64,000 nt of DNA from Flavobacterium akiainvivens (GCF_001278115.1 NZ_LIYD01000005.1:1743494-1807493), one strand, 5' to 3'; shown: positions 35,340-43,491, counted from the first letter of the stretch. The notes: a model not told the origin generated them from the letters alone. Translations and numbers: made by a program.

Positions 35340-35397
35340 GCCACAAATTACACGAATTAACACTAACTGATTTGTGTTAATTCGTGTAATTCGTGGC
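35340..35397. repeat. 24-bp near-perfect inverted repeat (ACACGAATTAACAC)
   Basis: Arms 35340-35363 and 35374-35397 are complementary at 23 of 24 positions around a ten-base loop. It lies in the divergent gap between the immunophilin and methyltransferase genes and just before the latter's start. No T-run follows. The element type (GCCACGAATTACACGAATTAACAC) is, to my memory, dispersed in many Bacteroidetes genomes. Confidence 0.8.
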
Positions 35398-35416
35398 AAG
35401 TAAAACCAAACCAGCC

Positions 35417-36217
35417 ATGAACAAAGAAGCCAATTACTTAGCCATAAACCAAAAAGCGTGGGATAATAAAACCGCCACGCACACCACATCTGACTTTTAT
35501 GATAATGAGAGTTTTATGGCGGGGCGCAACACGCTGAATGCTATTGAGCTGGGCCTGCTGGCCGATGTACAGGGCAAAAGCATACTGCACCTGCAATGCC
35601 ACTTTGGGCAGGATACTATGTCGCTTTCGCGGATGGGTGCTAAAGCTACGGGGGTTGACCTGTCGGGTGCTGCGGTGGATAAAGGCCGCGAACTGGCCAT
35701 GAAACTGAGCCTGGACACCCGGTTTATTTGCTGCGATGTGTACAGCCTGCCGGATGTTTTGGATGAAAAATTTGATATTGTGTTTACCAGCTATGGCACC
35801 ATAGGCTGGCTGCCCGATGTTGATAAATGGGCCGGTATGGTATCGCACTTTTTAAAGCCGGGCGGTAAGTTTGTATTTGCCGAATTTCACCCTGTAGTGT
35901 GGATGATGGATACCAACTTCAACACCATTGCCTATAATTATTTTAAGGACGAAGCCATTATAGAGCAGGAAACCGGCACTTATGCCGACACCGAAGCTGC
36001 CATAACCAACGAAACCGTAAGCTGGAACCACAGCCTGGGTGAAGTGCTGGGCGCGCTGCTTAAACACGGGCTTACTATTGAGCAGTTTAACGAATATGAC
36101 TATTCGCCTTACGCGTGCTTCAATAACCTGGAGGAGTTTGAGCCGGGTAAATTTCGCGTAAAGCATCTGGGTAATAAGCTGCCTATGGTGTACTCGGTTT
36201 TGGCGATAAAAAGTTAA
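35417..36217 (+). CDS. Class I SAM-dependent methyltransferase
   Basis: 266 residues from the ATG at 35417 (MNKEANYLAINQKAWDNKT). A GTG eight codons upstream would place the start inside the inverted repeat, so the ATG is preferred. Rossmann-fold methyltransferase: motif I LHLQCHFGQDT, followed by GVDLSGAAVDKGRELA, CCDVYSLPD, and LKPGGKFVFAEFHPV. The substrate is unknown; small-molecule methylation is most likely. Monocistronic. Confidence 0.88.
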   Translation: MNKEANYLAINQKAWDNKTATHTTSDFYDNESFMAGRNTLNAIELGLLADVQGKSILHLQCHFGQDTMSLSRMGAKATGVDLSGAAVDKGRELAMKLSLDTRFICCDVYSLPDVLDEKFDIVFTSYGTIGWLPDVDKWAGMVSHFLKPGGKFVFAEFHPVVWMMDTNFNTIAYNYFKDEAIIEQETGTYADTEAAITNETVSWNHSLGEVLGALLKHGLTIEQFNEYDYSPYACFNNLEEFEPGKFRVKHLGNKLPMVYSVLAIKS

Positions 36218-36447
36218 TTATACCACAGAGATACCCGGAGTGAGCACAGAGATTCGCTAATACTCATTGCTGTTTTCACGTCCTGTCATTACTTCACCAC
36301 CCCGCCTCCGGCACCCCTCCGAGGGAGGGGAATAGCTTCACTCAAACTCTAAAAAGACTGCTTCGGCGTTCCTCCTCGCAATGACGGGGCGTGAAGAAAG
36401 CAACGAAAAAAACTTCGTGTAAATTTGTGAAATTTGTGTCTAAAAGA
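36218..36447. repeat. Cluster of dispersed intergenic repeats
   Basis: Three types follow one another: ACCACAGAGATACCCGGAGTGAGCACAGAG (36222-36252), CCACCCCGCCTCCGGCACCCCTCCGAGGGAGGGG (36298-36332) and TGCTTCGGCGTTCCTCCTCGCAATGACG (36360-36387). No gene is seen. It separates the converging methyltransferase and AraC-type genes. Confidence 0.6.
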
Positions 36448-37248
36448 CTATAAAACCTCACTTGGCACATAACCAAACTGCTTTTTAAACGCATACGAAA
36501 AGTGTGAGAGGTTTTCAAAACCTACTTCAAGGTACACGTCTACCGGGCGGCGGCGGTTATCTTTAATAAAACGGTGTGCCAGCTCCAGCCGCTTTTGCGT
36601 GAGCCATTTTTGGGGCGTGGTACCATAGGCCTTTTTAAAATCGCGCCTAAAGGTGGTAAGGCTGCGCCCCGAGAGGTAACCAAACTTTTCCATATCCATA
36701 TTAAACATATAGTGCTTTTCCATAAAGCCGGAAAGGGGTATTTTGCCGGGTTCCTCAAAATTGGCCAAAACGCTGTCTATATCCGGGTCTATGTTGCGCA
36801 GTATGGCAATGGCTTCGTGTATTTTTATGTCAGCAATTTCGGCAGGCAGCTGTTCTCCAATCTCAAAATACGGGTTAAGCGATGCCATACAGCTTTGCAG
36901 TAGCGGATGGTTTCGGAAACGGAATATTTTGCCGGTGGCTTCGGCGGGGTTAATTTCCTTGCCTTTATAATAGGCCATAAGCCGCTGCACGGTAAGGTGC
37001 ATTACCACCGCCTGGTTGGGCCTGCCGCTTTTGGGCATATTAAATATTGCCGCTACGGTATTCCTTGGGAAAAGGTAAATATCGCCCGGCGAAAATATAA
37101 GGGTTTCAGCCGGGGTAATGATTTTTGTTTCTCCCTCTAAAAACCATATTAATATATGGTCGGCAAAGACCACGTTTTCGGCACTAAAGCTATCGCTGTA
37201 TACCGATAGTTTTATTTCGGGTGTTATGTATAAAGAGGTATGTGCCAT
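36448..37248 (-). CDS. AraC-family transcriptional regulator
   Basis: 266 residues from the ATG at 37248 (MAHTSLYITPEIKLSVYSD); the upstream in-frame extension is repeat sequence. N-terminal cupin-like sensing domain (LIWFLEGETKIITPAETLIFSPGDIYLFPRNTVA), C-terminal double helix-turn-helix (LSGRSLTTFRRDFKKAYGTTPQKWLTQKRLELAHRFI and EVGFENLSHFSYAFKKQFGYVPSE). The inducer is unknown. The SDR gene lies upstream on the same strand beyond a repeat array and could be a target, which is inference. Confidence 0.9.
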   Translation of the reverse strand: MAHTSLYITPEIKLSVYSDSFSAENVVFADHILIWFLEGETKIITPAETLIFSPGDIYLFPRNTVAAIFNMPKSGRPNQAVVMHLTVQRLMAYYKGKEINPAEATGKIFRFRNHPLLQSCMASLNPYFEIGEQLPAEIADIKIHEAIAILRNIDPDIDSVLANFEEPGKIPLSGFMEKHYMFNMDMEKFGYLSGRSLTTFRRDFKKAYGTTPQKWLTQKRLELAHRFIKDNRRRPVDVYLEVGFENLSHFSYAFKKQFGYVPSEVL

Positions 37249-37283
37249 ACGTGCTAATTTAGTGAAAGTTATTGATTTGAATA

Positions 37284-37500
37284 ACCCCGAAGGGGTGGCA
37301 TATTTATAGAATTGGGTAATGGGCAGGCAGGAGCTCTGTAGGAGCGGCATATAAACAATATCATTACATGCCGTCCCTATGGGACTCTGCGTATATTAAT
37401 ATTACGTTTCTATAGATATGGCGCTCCTCTGGAGCTGACTTGACTTGTATTTGTTGCCGAGGGAGCTGCCCCGGTTAATGTGTGCGATTTTTCAGGGTTG
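37284..37500. repeat. REP-like short palindromes, first cluster
   Basis: Short palindromes ACCCCGAAGGGGT (37284-37296), GTCCCTATGGGAC (37373-37385) and GCTCCTCTGGAGC (37423-37435), then a unit GCCGAGGGAGCTGCCCCGG followed by TTAATGTGTGCGATTTTTCAGGG (37456-37496). These resemble REP sequences mobilised by IS200-like RAYT proteins in Bacteroidetes; no RAYT gene is in the window. Confidence 0.6.
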
Positions 37501-37545
37501 AATGTTATGCTATTAATTAAAACACAAATAGTAGTTGTTTTTTGA

Positions 37546-37686
37546 CACCAGGGACACAAAGATTTATGGTTCTTATGTACTACATTTTTTTAAAACACAA
37601 AGACACAAAGACCACAAAGCCTCTGTAGTTCAAGACCTTGTGCCTCTAAAAAAATCTTTGTGTTTTTCCCTTTGTGTACCTGGTGG
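37546..37686. repeat. CACAAAG element with inverted ends
   Basis: Left end ACCAGGGACACAAAGATTT (37546-37565 region) and right end AATCTTTGTG...TTTGTGTACCTGGT (37654-37684) are inverted copies, enclosing CACAAAGACACAAAGACCACAAAG. About 140 bases, no open frame of its own. Confidence 0.6.
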
Positions 37687-37719
37687 GCTTTATGTTTAAA
37701 TAAATCTCCTTCATGAAAT

Positions 37720-37848
37720 CCGGGATTGTATTCCGGGCTAATATGCGCGTCCCCTTCAGGGTTGGGAATGGTACAGAGATTTTTACTTACTAATAACTAT
37801 ACCGGGGGTGTTGCCCCCGGCTAATGTACGCGACCCCTTCAGGGCCGG
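37720..37848. repeat. REP-like unit copies 2 and 3
   Basis: Copy 2: CCGGGATTGTATTCCGGG then CTAATATGCGCGTCCCCTTCAGGG (37720-37761). Copy 3: CCGGGGGTGTTGCCCCCGG then CTAATGTACGCGACCCCTTCAGGG (37802-37845). Together with 37456-37496 they make three copies of one unit: a hairpin, then [C/T]TAAT-G-T-x-CGCG, then CCCCTTCAGGG. Confidence 0.65.
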
Positions 37849-37866
37849 CGGAGATGCTCATATTTT

Positions 37867-38883
37867 TTATTCTGCGTTAAACGCCACACCTGTCATGGTT
37901 TCGCTCATTGCCCAAAGCTTTTGGGCATTTTCGCGGCTTACGGCATAGGGCTGCACTCCGTTAAAGGCAGTACGGTCTTCATAGGCCTGTATGCCACCGT
38001 TGTCTATAGGCGCAACATCGCAATCTTCGCAATATACCCCGCTTACAGTATCAAGCTGCGGGCTGGTGGCACACCACACATTTGTTGCCGCCCCCTGTTG
38101 TATGGTTTTTAGCCGGGCCGCCATTTCGGGGGTTACATTTCCATCGGCATCCAGCATGCCCATTTTAATAAGCAGGTCGCTGCCCTCACGATTCAGGTCG
38201 GTATCGCCCACCGCGCCCGGGTGTAGTGAGTAGGCTTTTACCCCATGTGCCGCGCCCCTTTTGGCCAGTTCAACAGCAAAGAGTATGTTGGCCGATTTAG
38301 ACTGGCCGTACCCCAGCAGGGTTTCATATTCACGGTGTTCAAAATTAGGGTCGTTGAAGTTGAACGGCGCCATTTGGTGCCCGAAAGACGACACGTTAAC
38401 CATCCGTGCCACATTTGCCTTTTTAAGCGCAGGCCACAGCCTTGCCGTTAGCTGAAAATGCCCCAGGTGGTTGGTAGACAGCTGCGACTCATACCCGCGG
38501 GCATCGCGCCTAAGCGGCACCCACATAATACCGGCATTGTTTATAAGCAGGTGCAGCGGGCTGCCGGTGTTTAAAAACCGAAGGGCAAAGGCATCTATAC
38601 TTGCGGCATCCATAAGGTCCATAGCCCATATTTGGGCATCAATACCGGCAAGGTTGCGCTGTGCCTTGGCCACATCGCGGGCGGGCACTATTACTTTGGC
38701 TCCTGCCTGCACAAGCGTTTTTGTGGTTTCCAGCCCTATGCCTGCATAGCCACCGGTTACTATGGCAGTTTTACCGGTAAGGCTGATGCCGTTTATAACA
38801 TCCTGAGTGGTAGATTGGGCATTAAAGCCAGAGTTAAGGGGCTGCTGTAGCGCGCCGTTGTAGTTGCTAACCGTAGTTTCCAT
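37867..38883 (-). CDS. Short-chain dehydrogenase, WWOX/retinol-dehydrogenase-like
   Basis: 338 residues, an extended-length SDR. Motifs: VTGGYAGIGLETTK (nucleotide binding, near residue 41), NNAGIMW near 115, catalytic YGQSK with Ser in NVSSFGHQM. A 30-residue N-terminal segment precedes the fold and there is a C-terminal 50-residue extension (CEDCDVAPIDNGGIQAYEDRTAFN) with two cysteines. The substrate is unknown. An AraC-type regulator lies downstream on the same strand. Confidence 0.9.
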   Translation of the reverse strand: METTVSNYNGALQQPLNSGFNAQSTTQDVINGISLTGKTAIVTGGYAGIGLETTKTLVQAGAKVIVPARDVAKAQRNLAGIDAQIWAMDLMDAASIDAFALRFLNTGSPLHLLINNAGIMWVPLRRDARGYESQLSTNHLGHFQLTARLWPALKKANVARMVNVSSFGHQMAPFNFNDPNFEHREYETLLGYGQSKSANILFAVELAKRGAAHGVKAYSLHPGAVGDTDLNREGSDLLIKMGMLDADGNVTPEMAARLKTIQQGAATNVWCATSPQLDTVSGVYCEDCDVAPIDNGGIQAYEDRTAFNGVQPYAVSRENAQKLWAMSETMTGVAFNAE

Positions 38884-39017
38884 TTTTTAATTGATTTAAG
38901 ATTATGAGGCAAAGTTAGGCTGATGATGCAGGGGCGACTTTGTTTAAAACGCCGATTTTACTTTGTTTAAAACGCCAGGTTATGGCTACTATATGGACTC
39001 AAATAATAAGATTGTAA

Positions 39018-39204
39018 CACAGAGATACCCGGAGTGGGCCCAAAGATACGCTGAGAATTAGAGGCTTATACCTTTGGTATGAGGACACAGAGCTATACGC
39101 AAAGAATCAGCAAGGCTCTGTGTCTTCGCGCTGAAAGCGCAGTCTTAAAAAACTCATTTTGAAAAACTTTGTGTGTCTCCGGGCTCACTCCGGGCATCTC
39201 TGTG
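39018..39204. repeat. ACAGAGAT..CCCGGAGTG element with inverted ends
   Basis: The left end CACAGAGATACCCGGAGTGGGCC (39018-39040) and the right end GGCTCACTCCGGGCATCTCTGTG (39182-39204) are complementary at 21 of 23 positions. Inside lie CACAGAGC, CTCTGTGTCTTCGCG and AAACTTTGTGTG words. The element spans 187 bases, has no gene, and shares words with 36222-36252. Confidence 0.65.
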
Positions 39205-39262
39205 GTATTTACCTGTTTTTTCATATTAAAAAAGATGTCTTTATAGGGTAGCTTTAAGAGTG

Positions 39263-39291
39263 TTGACTTTTGCAGATAATTACTACATTTG
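39263..39291 (+). promoter_or_regulatory. Promoter of the DUF1569 gene
   Basis: TTG (39263-39265), 18 bases, TACATTTG (39284-39291), close to the Bacteroidetes consensus, ending 21 bases before the ATG. Confidence 0.75.
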
Positions 39292-39312
39292 TTAGGCAAA
39301 AACCCAACTGCC

Positions 39313-39765
39313 ATGCACAGCCTTTTTGACCCGAAAGCCAACCAGGAAATACTGGACCGTATAGACCGCCTCACTCCCATAACCCTTAGCGAATGGGGTG
39401 TTATGACCGTTAGCCAGATGATGGAACACTGCCAAATGCCGCTGCGTGTGGTATATGGTACTCTGGAACTGAAGGTAAGCTGGCTTGCCAAGCTACTGTA
39501 TGGCCGTAGCGCAAAAAAAATGTTTACGGGCGAAAAGAAGTTTAAAAATAGCCTGCCTACTGCAAAGGAATTTATCATTAAACACGAACCTAACTTTGAA
39601 ACGGCAAAAGCAGGGCTTAAGGATTTAGTGACCAAATTTAGCCGCGAGGGCAAAAACGGCATTGTAGTAACCAGCCACCCGCTTTTTGGTCACATGAGCT
39701 ATGAGGAGATAGACTCAGCGCAATGGAAACACCTGGACCACCATTTGAGGCAGTTTGGGGTGTAA
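39313..39765 (+). CDS. DUF1569 protein
   Basis: 150 residues from the ATG at 39313 (MHSLFDPKANQEILDRIDRL); an upstream TTG falls inside the promoter and is rejected. The family belongs to the DinB/four-helix metal-binding group: WGVMTVSQMMEHCQMPLRVV supplies one His, and SHPLFGHMSYEEIDSAQWKHLDHHLRQFG supplies the C-terminal His residues. Activity is unknown, perhaps thiol-dependent chemistry as in some DinB-like proteins. Monocistronic. Confidence 0.85.
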   Translation: MHSLFDPKANQEILDRIDRLTPITLSEWGVMTVSQMMEHCQMPLRVVYGTLELKVSWLAKLLYGRSAKKMFTGEKKFKNSLPTAKEFIIKHEPNFETAKAGLKDLVTKFSREGKNGIVVTSHPLFGHMSYEEIDSAQWKHLDHHLRQFGV

Positions 39766-40130
39766 AAGTTTTAGTGTTCAGTGTTCAGATTTTAGATTTG
39801 GAACGCGGATGACACGGATTGAGCGGATTTCCACGGATTTTTTCAATACTTTCTTCAGGTTCTCCCACAAAACACCCGTATTTTCTTACAATTTAAACAA
39901 TCTGTATTGAAATCATCCAGACATTGATGTTATTTCAATAAATCAGCAAATTCGCGTTTTCAGAATTGTAGCAAAAATCAATTTTTCTATAATTTAAGCC
40001 CTTTTTCAAAAACCAAAAACGGTTTTACTGGCGTGGCTGATGGAAAACGAAATCCGAAAGTGAAATATTAAAACAGTACATTACTGTAATTCAACATATT
40101 GCGAATACTTCAATTTTCGGTAAAAAGTGG
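39766..40130. other. Long gene-free region before trmD
   Basis: It starts with TTTAGTGTTCAGTGTTCAGATTTTAG words and a block ACGCGGATGACACGGATTGAGCGGATTTCCACGGATTTTT (39802-39842), a known type of dispersed word repeat. The rest is AT-rich; TCCGAAAGTGAAATATTA (40053-40070) is an exact inverted copy of 15447-15464. No gene is seen. Confidence 0.5.
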
Positions 40131-40138
40131 TATTTTTG
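40131..40138 (+). promoter_or_regulatory. -7 element before trmD
   Basis: TATTTTTG fits TAnnTTTG, 23 bases before the trmD ATG. TTC rather than TTG stands 19 bases upstream. Confidence 0.5.
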
Positions 40139-40161
40139 CGCCTTAAAATCGTCAGGAAAAA

Positions 40162-40836
40162 ATGCGCATCGATATCATTACCGTTTTACCCGAATTGCTA
40201 AGGAGCCCCTTTGAGGCGTCTATCTTAAAACGCGCCATAGACAAGGGGCTGGTAGAGGTACACATTCATAACCTACGCGATTACAGCACGTTAAAGCATA
40301 AAAACGTAGACGATTACCAGTTTGGCGGTGGTGCCGGTATGGTAATGATGATTGAGCCCATAGATGCCTGTATATCAAAACTTAAGGCCGAACGCGAGTA
40401 TGATGAAATAATCTACATGACCCCGGATGGCGATACACTCGACCAGCCCATGGCTAACCGTATGAGCCTGTTAACCAACATTATAATACTGTGCGGGCAC
40501 TACAAAGGCGTTGACCAGCGCGTGCGCGACCACTTTATTACCAAAGAGATATCTATAGGCGACTTTGTGCTATCGGGTGGCGAGTTGGCTGCCGCGGTGG
40601 TGTCTGATGCTATTATCAGGCTGATTCCCGGGGTGTTAAGCAATGAAACCTCGGCATTGACCGACAGTTTTCAGGACAACCTGCTGGCCCCGCCGGTATA
40701 TACCCGCCCGGCCGAATATAAGGGCTGGAAAGTGCCCGATGTACTGCTAAGCGGCCACGCCGCAAACATAGATAAGTGGCGGGAAGACAAGGCTTTAGAG
40801 CATACCCAAAACCGCAGGCCAGACCTTTTAGAGTAG
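40162..40836 (+). CDS. trmD: tRNA (guanine-37-N1)-methyltransferase
   Basis: 224 residues, usual length. It methylates G37 next to the anticodon to prevent frameshifts. The SPOUT knot segments are present: [45 protein letters not shown], and [16 protein letters not shown]. rplS, its common operon partner, follows 229 bases later but has its own strong promoter. Confidence 0.96.
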   Translation: MRIDIITVLPELLRSPFEASILKRAIDKGLVEVHIHNLRDYSTLKHKNVDDYQFGGGAGMVMMIEPIDACISKLKAEREYDEIIYMTPDGDTLDQPMANRMSLLTNIIILCGHYKGVDQRVRDHFITKEISIGDFVLSGGELAAAVVSDAIIRLIPGVLSNETSALTDSFQDNLLAPPVYTRPAEYKGWKVPDVLLSGHAANIDKWREDKALEHTQNRRPDLLE

Positions 40837-40960
40837 TTTTTTAGTTTCAGGTTTAAGGTTTAAGGTTTCAAGTTTCAGGTTGTGGAGTGGAACATCCCGA
40901 AACTACTAATATTCAACAGGTTAACGAGTTTAAAAATAGCTAAAACTTAGCGCATTAAAC

Positions 40961-40990
40961 TTGTGTAGTATCAAATATTTATTATCTTTG
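40961..40990 (+). promoter_or_regulatory. Consensus promoter of rplS
   Basis: TTG (40961-40963), exactly 19 bases, TATCTTTG (40983-40990): a perfect consensus match. The predicted transcript has a leader of about 70 bases (40997-41065) before the rplS ATG, which could hold an autoregulatory site; I see only a short possible stem CCA/TGG there. Confidence 0.9.
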
Positions 40991-41065
40991 CACCCTCATT
41001 TAGACCAACCTCTGGCGAAAATCGTGTATATGTTGCTCTGATTAAACTATTTAAACTAAATAATC

Positions 41066-41419
41066 ATGTCTGATCTATTAAAATTCGTTAACGACGAATT
41101 CGTTACCAGGAAAGACTTCCCTGAGTTTAATTCAGGTGACACTATTACTGTGTACTATGAAATTAAAGAAGGTGAAAAAACAAGGACCCAGTTCTTTAAG
41201 GGTGTAGTAATCCAGAAAAGGGGTGCCGGCATTACCCAGACTTTTACAATCCGTAAAATGAGTGGTGCTGTTGGCGTAGAGCGTATTTTCCCACTTAACA
41301 TGCCTGCTCTTCAAAAGATTGAAGTTAACCAGTATGGTAAAGTTAGAAGGGCCCGTATATTCTACTTCCGCGATCTTACAGGTAAAAAAGCCAAGATCAA
41401 AGAAAGAAGGAGAAGGTAA
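41066..41419 (+). CDS. rplS: 50S ribosomal protein L19
   Basis: 117 residues. Located at the 30S/50S interface. Marks: FNSGDTITVYYEIKEGEKTRTQFFKGVVIQKRG, FTIRKMSGAVGVERIFPLNMPALQKIEV and the basic end KKAKIKERRRR. It has its own perfect promoter and a strong terminator, so it is transcribed alone. Confidence 0.97.
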   Translation: MSDLLKFVNDEFVTRKDFPEFNSGDTITVYYEIKEGEKTRTQFFKGVVIQKRGAGITQTFTIRKMSGAVGVERIFPLNMPALQKIEVNQYGKVRRARIFYFRDLTGKKAKIKERRRR

Positions 41420-41440
41420 TTCTTCAGACACATCTTATAC

Positions 41441-41470
41441 AAAATCCCTGCACATTGTGCGGGGATTTTT
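41441..41470 (+). terminator. Terminator of rplS
   Basis: A stem AAAATCCCTGCAC/GTGCGGGGATTTT (one G-T pair) around ATT, followed by TTGCTTT. Confidence 0.9.
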
Positions 41471-41560
41471 GCTTTAAACCAGCCTGATTTCTGTTAAATT
41501 AACCATCACATAACCCAGTCTCCTACAATAAGGGGTATATTTGGGCAAATTTTATTACGC

Positions 41561-42982
41561 ATGGACAGGAGAAGATTTTTCCGCAATGGTGGCCTTTTTA
41601 CACTGGGCGCCACACTAATTAACCCTTTTGAAAGCATTGCCGGCAACACCTTAGACACCGGAACCCTTAATAAAAACAAAAAGGCCAAGAACATTATTTT
41701 TATGGTAAGCGACGGTATGAGCACCGGAACGCTTAATATGGCCGACCTTTACCTTAACCGCAAAACAGGCAAGGGCAGCAACTGGATTCAGCTCTATAAA
41801 GACAATCGCGTGGCAAATGCCCTTATGGATACCTCTTCTGCAAGCTCTATTATTACCGACTCATCGGCCGGAAGTTCGTCATGGGGAGGCGGCCACAAGG
41901 TTAAAAACGGCGTACTAAACATTGGCCCTAACGGCGAAAAATACATGCCTATATGGCAAAAATTCAAGAAAGCAGGTAAAATGGCGGGTTGTGTTACTAC
42001 GGTACCTATTACACACGCCACCCCGGCAGGTTTTTGTGTAAACAACGACAGCCGCAATGCCATGGAAGACATAGCTGAAGACTATTTAAGGCTTGGTTTT
42101 GACATTATGATGGGCGGTGGCGATGATTATTTTAGCGCCGACCATCGTAAGGATAAAAAAGATATGTATGCCGAATTTAAAGCTAAAGGCTGGCAGGTAG
42201 CCCGCACCAGGCAGGAAATGCTTGCCACACAGCCCGGAAAGCCCGTATTAGGCGTTTTTGAACACAACGGCCTGCCCTATTCCATAGACCGTAGGAGCAG
42301 CAAAGAACTTACTGATAAAACACCTTCATTAGCTGAAATGGCACAAAAGGCCATTGACCACATGAAAGGCCATAAAAACGGTTTTGTACTGCAAATTGAA
42401 GGCGGAAAGGTAGACTGGGGCGCGCATGCTAATGATATAGCCGCCCTGCTTTATGACCAGGTAGCTTTTGACGAAGCCGTTAAAGCTGCCATTGATTTTG
42501 CTGAGAAAGATGGTAATACACTGGTGGTGATTACCACTGACCACGGCAATGCCAACCCGGGCGTGATTTATGGCAAAAACGCCAATGATAATTTTGATAA
42601 CATCCAGAAGTTTACACAAACAAATGAGTGGATATTAAACGAAATTAAGCCTGATTTTACTACAGCGAAGGTTAGGGAACTGATTGAATACGGCAACAGC
42701 CATACGGTTACCGAAGAACAAGCTAAAGAAATACTTAGCCACTACACTGCGCTTGAGAAAAAAGAAGACGGGCTTTACAACTACAAAAACCTTCCGTTTA
42801 AGTCGTTTGCACAAATGCAGCAAGACTATACCAGCGTAGGCTGGATTAGTATGGACCATAGTGCCGATTATGTTAACCTGGCTATGTTTGGCCCCGGAAG
42901 CGAACTCTTAAAACCTTTTGTTAAGAATACTGACCTGCACTACCTGATGCTTCAGGCAGCAGAAGTTGAGAATAAGTTTTAA
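41561..42982 (+). CDS. Alkaline phosphatase (PhoA family), Tat-type signal
   Basis: 473 residues. The N-terminus MDRRRFFRNGGLFTLGA looks like a Tat signal, so folded export is likely. Catalytic segments: MVSDGMSTG (metal-binding Asp), ITDSSAGSSSWGGG (nucleophile Ser region), THATPAGF, IEGGKVDWGAHAND and TTDHGNANPG (metal-binding Asp/His). It hydrolyses phosphomonoesters in the periplasm or at the surface. No Pho-box can be recognised upstream. Monocistronic, ends in a bidirectional terminator. Confidence 0.93.
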   Translation: MDRRRFFRNGGLFTLGATLINPFESIAGNTLDTGTLNKNKKAKNIIFMVSDGMSTGTLNMADLYLNRKTGKGSNWIQLYKDNRVANALMDTSSASSIITDSSAGSSSWGGGHKVKNGVLNIGPNGEKYMPIWQKFKKAGKMAGCVTTVPITHATPAGFCVNNDSRNAMEDIAEDYLRLGFDIMMGGGDDYFSADHRKDKKDMYAEFKAKGWQVARTRQEMLATQPGKPVLGVFEHNGLPYSIDRRSSKELTDKTPSLAEMAQKAIDHMKGHKNGFVLQIEGGKVDWGAHANDIAALLYDQVAFDEAVKAAIDFAEKDGNTLVVITTDHGNANPGVIYGKNANDNFDNIQKFTQTNEWILNEIKPDFTTAKVRELIEYGNSHTVTEEQAKEILSHYTALEKKEDGLYNYKNLPFKSFAQMQQDYTSVGWISMDHSADYVNLAMFGPGSELLKPFVKNTDLHYLMLQAAEVENKF

Positions 42983-42983
42983 T

Positions 42984-43016
42984 AAAAAAGTCCCGCACAG
43001 TGCGGGACTTTTTTTA
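42984..43016. terminator. Bidirectional terminator
   Basis: Perfect stem AGTCCCGCA/TGCGGGACT flanked by A and T runs, between the converging alkaline phosphatase gene and the gene at 43014-43415, whose stop codon it touches. Confidence 0.9.
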
Positions 43017-43415
43017 TGCTGTTTCTTCCACCAAAACCTGCACCTGGTCTTTTAGTCGCTCTATAAGCAGGTTCATCATACGTTTATTAAGATTTGATGA
43101 ATTGGCTATATATTCCCGCCATTCATCAACAGTAAACATGCCTATTATCATGCCTTTAAGGGCATTTCTAAACTTAATATCCTTATGGATGGCGTTATCT
43201 ATATACAGTAGCTTTTTCTCTGTACTTAAAGAAAAAAACTGCCCTTTTTGCTTATTGGCATAATTTATAAACGCTTCTACCATTAAATCATTCTGAAGCT
43301 TTAAAACCGGCCTCAGTGTTTTATTCTGGAAAACCTCTTCGGGCGAAGATTGCGGATGTATATCACCAATAACCACTTCCCTAAGAGACTGTACCTCTTT
43401 ATCTCGCTGGCTCAT
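43014..43415 (-). CDS. Conserved-looking helical protein, unknown function
   Basis: 133 residues, soluble and mostly helical (MSQRDKEVQSLREVVIGDIHPQS; ending LLIERLKDQVQVLVEETA). No signal peptide. I have a faint memory of similar flavobacterial proteins labelled glyoxalase, but no VOC motif is visible, so I do not give that name. It is bounded by terminators and therefore monocistronic. Confidence 0.7.
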   Translation of the reverse strand: MSQRDKEVQSLREVVIGDIHPQSSPEEVFQNKTLRPVLKLQNDLMVEAFINYANKQKGQFFSLSTEKKLLYIDNAIHKDIKFRNALKGMIIGMFTVDEWREYIANSSNLNKRMMNLLIERLKDQVQVLVEETA

Positions 43416-43439
43416 TTCTATATCTTTTCCCTTAAAGAT

Positions 43440-43470
43440 ATAAAAAAAACCCCTGCTGTTGCAGAGGTTT
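43440..43470 (-). terminator. Terminator of the OmpA-family gene
   Basis: Minus strand: AAACCTCTGC, loop AACA, GCAGGGGTTT (one mismatch or wobble), then a long T run; 22 bases beyond the stop at 43492. Confidence 0.8.
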
Positions 43471-43491
43471 TAGATTTATTTATGAGGCTTA

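Noticed and set aside
37284..37848. Considered as a CRISPR array
   Set aside because: Units are palindromic and unevenly spaced, spacers are not of uniform length, and no cas gene is near.
37867..38883. Considered calling the SDR a specific retinol or steroid dehydrogenase
   Set aside because: Only general SDR motifs are visible; the substrate cannot be named.
39093..39662. 189-codon minus-strand frame across the 39-kb repeat and DUF1569
   Set aside because: Starts inside the DUF1569 gene and runs through a dispersed repeat; antisense shadow.
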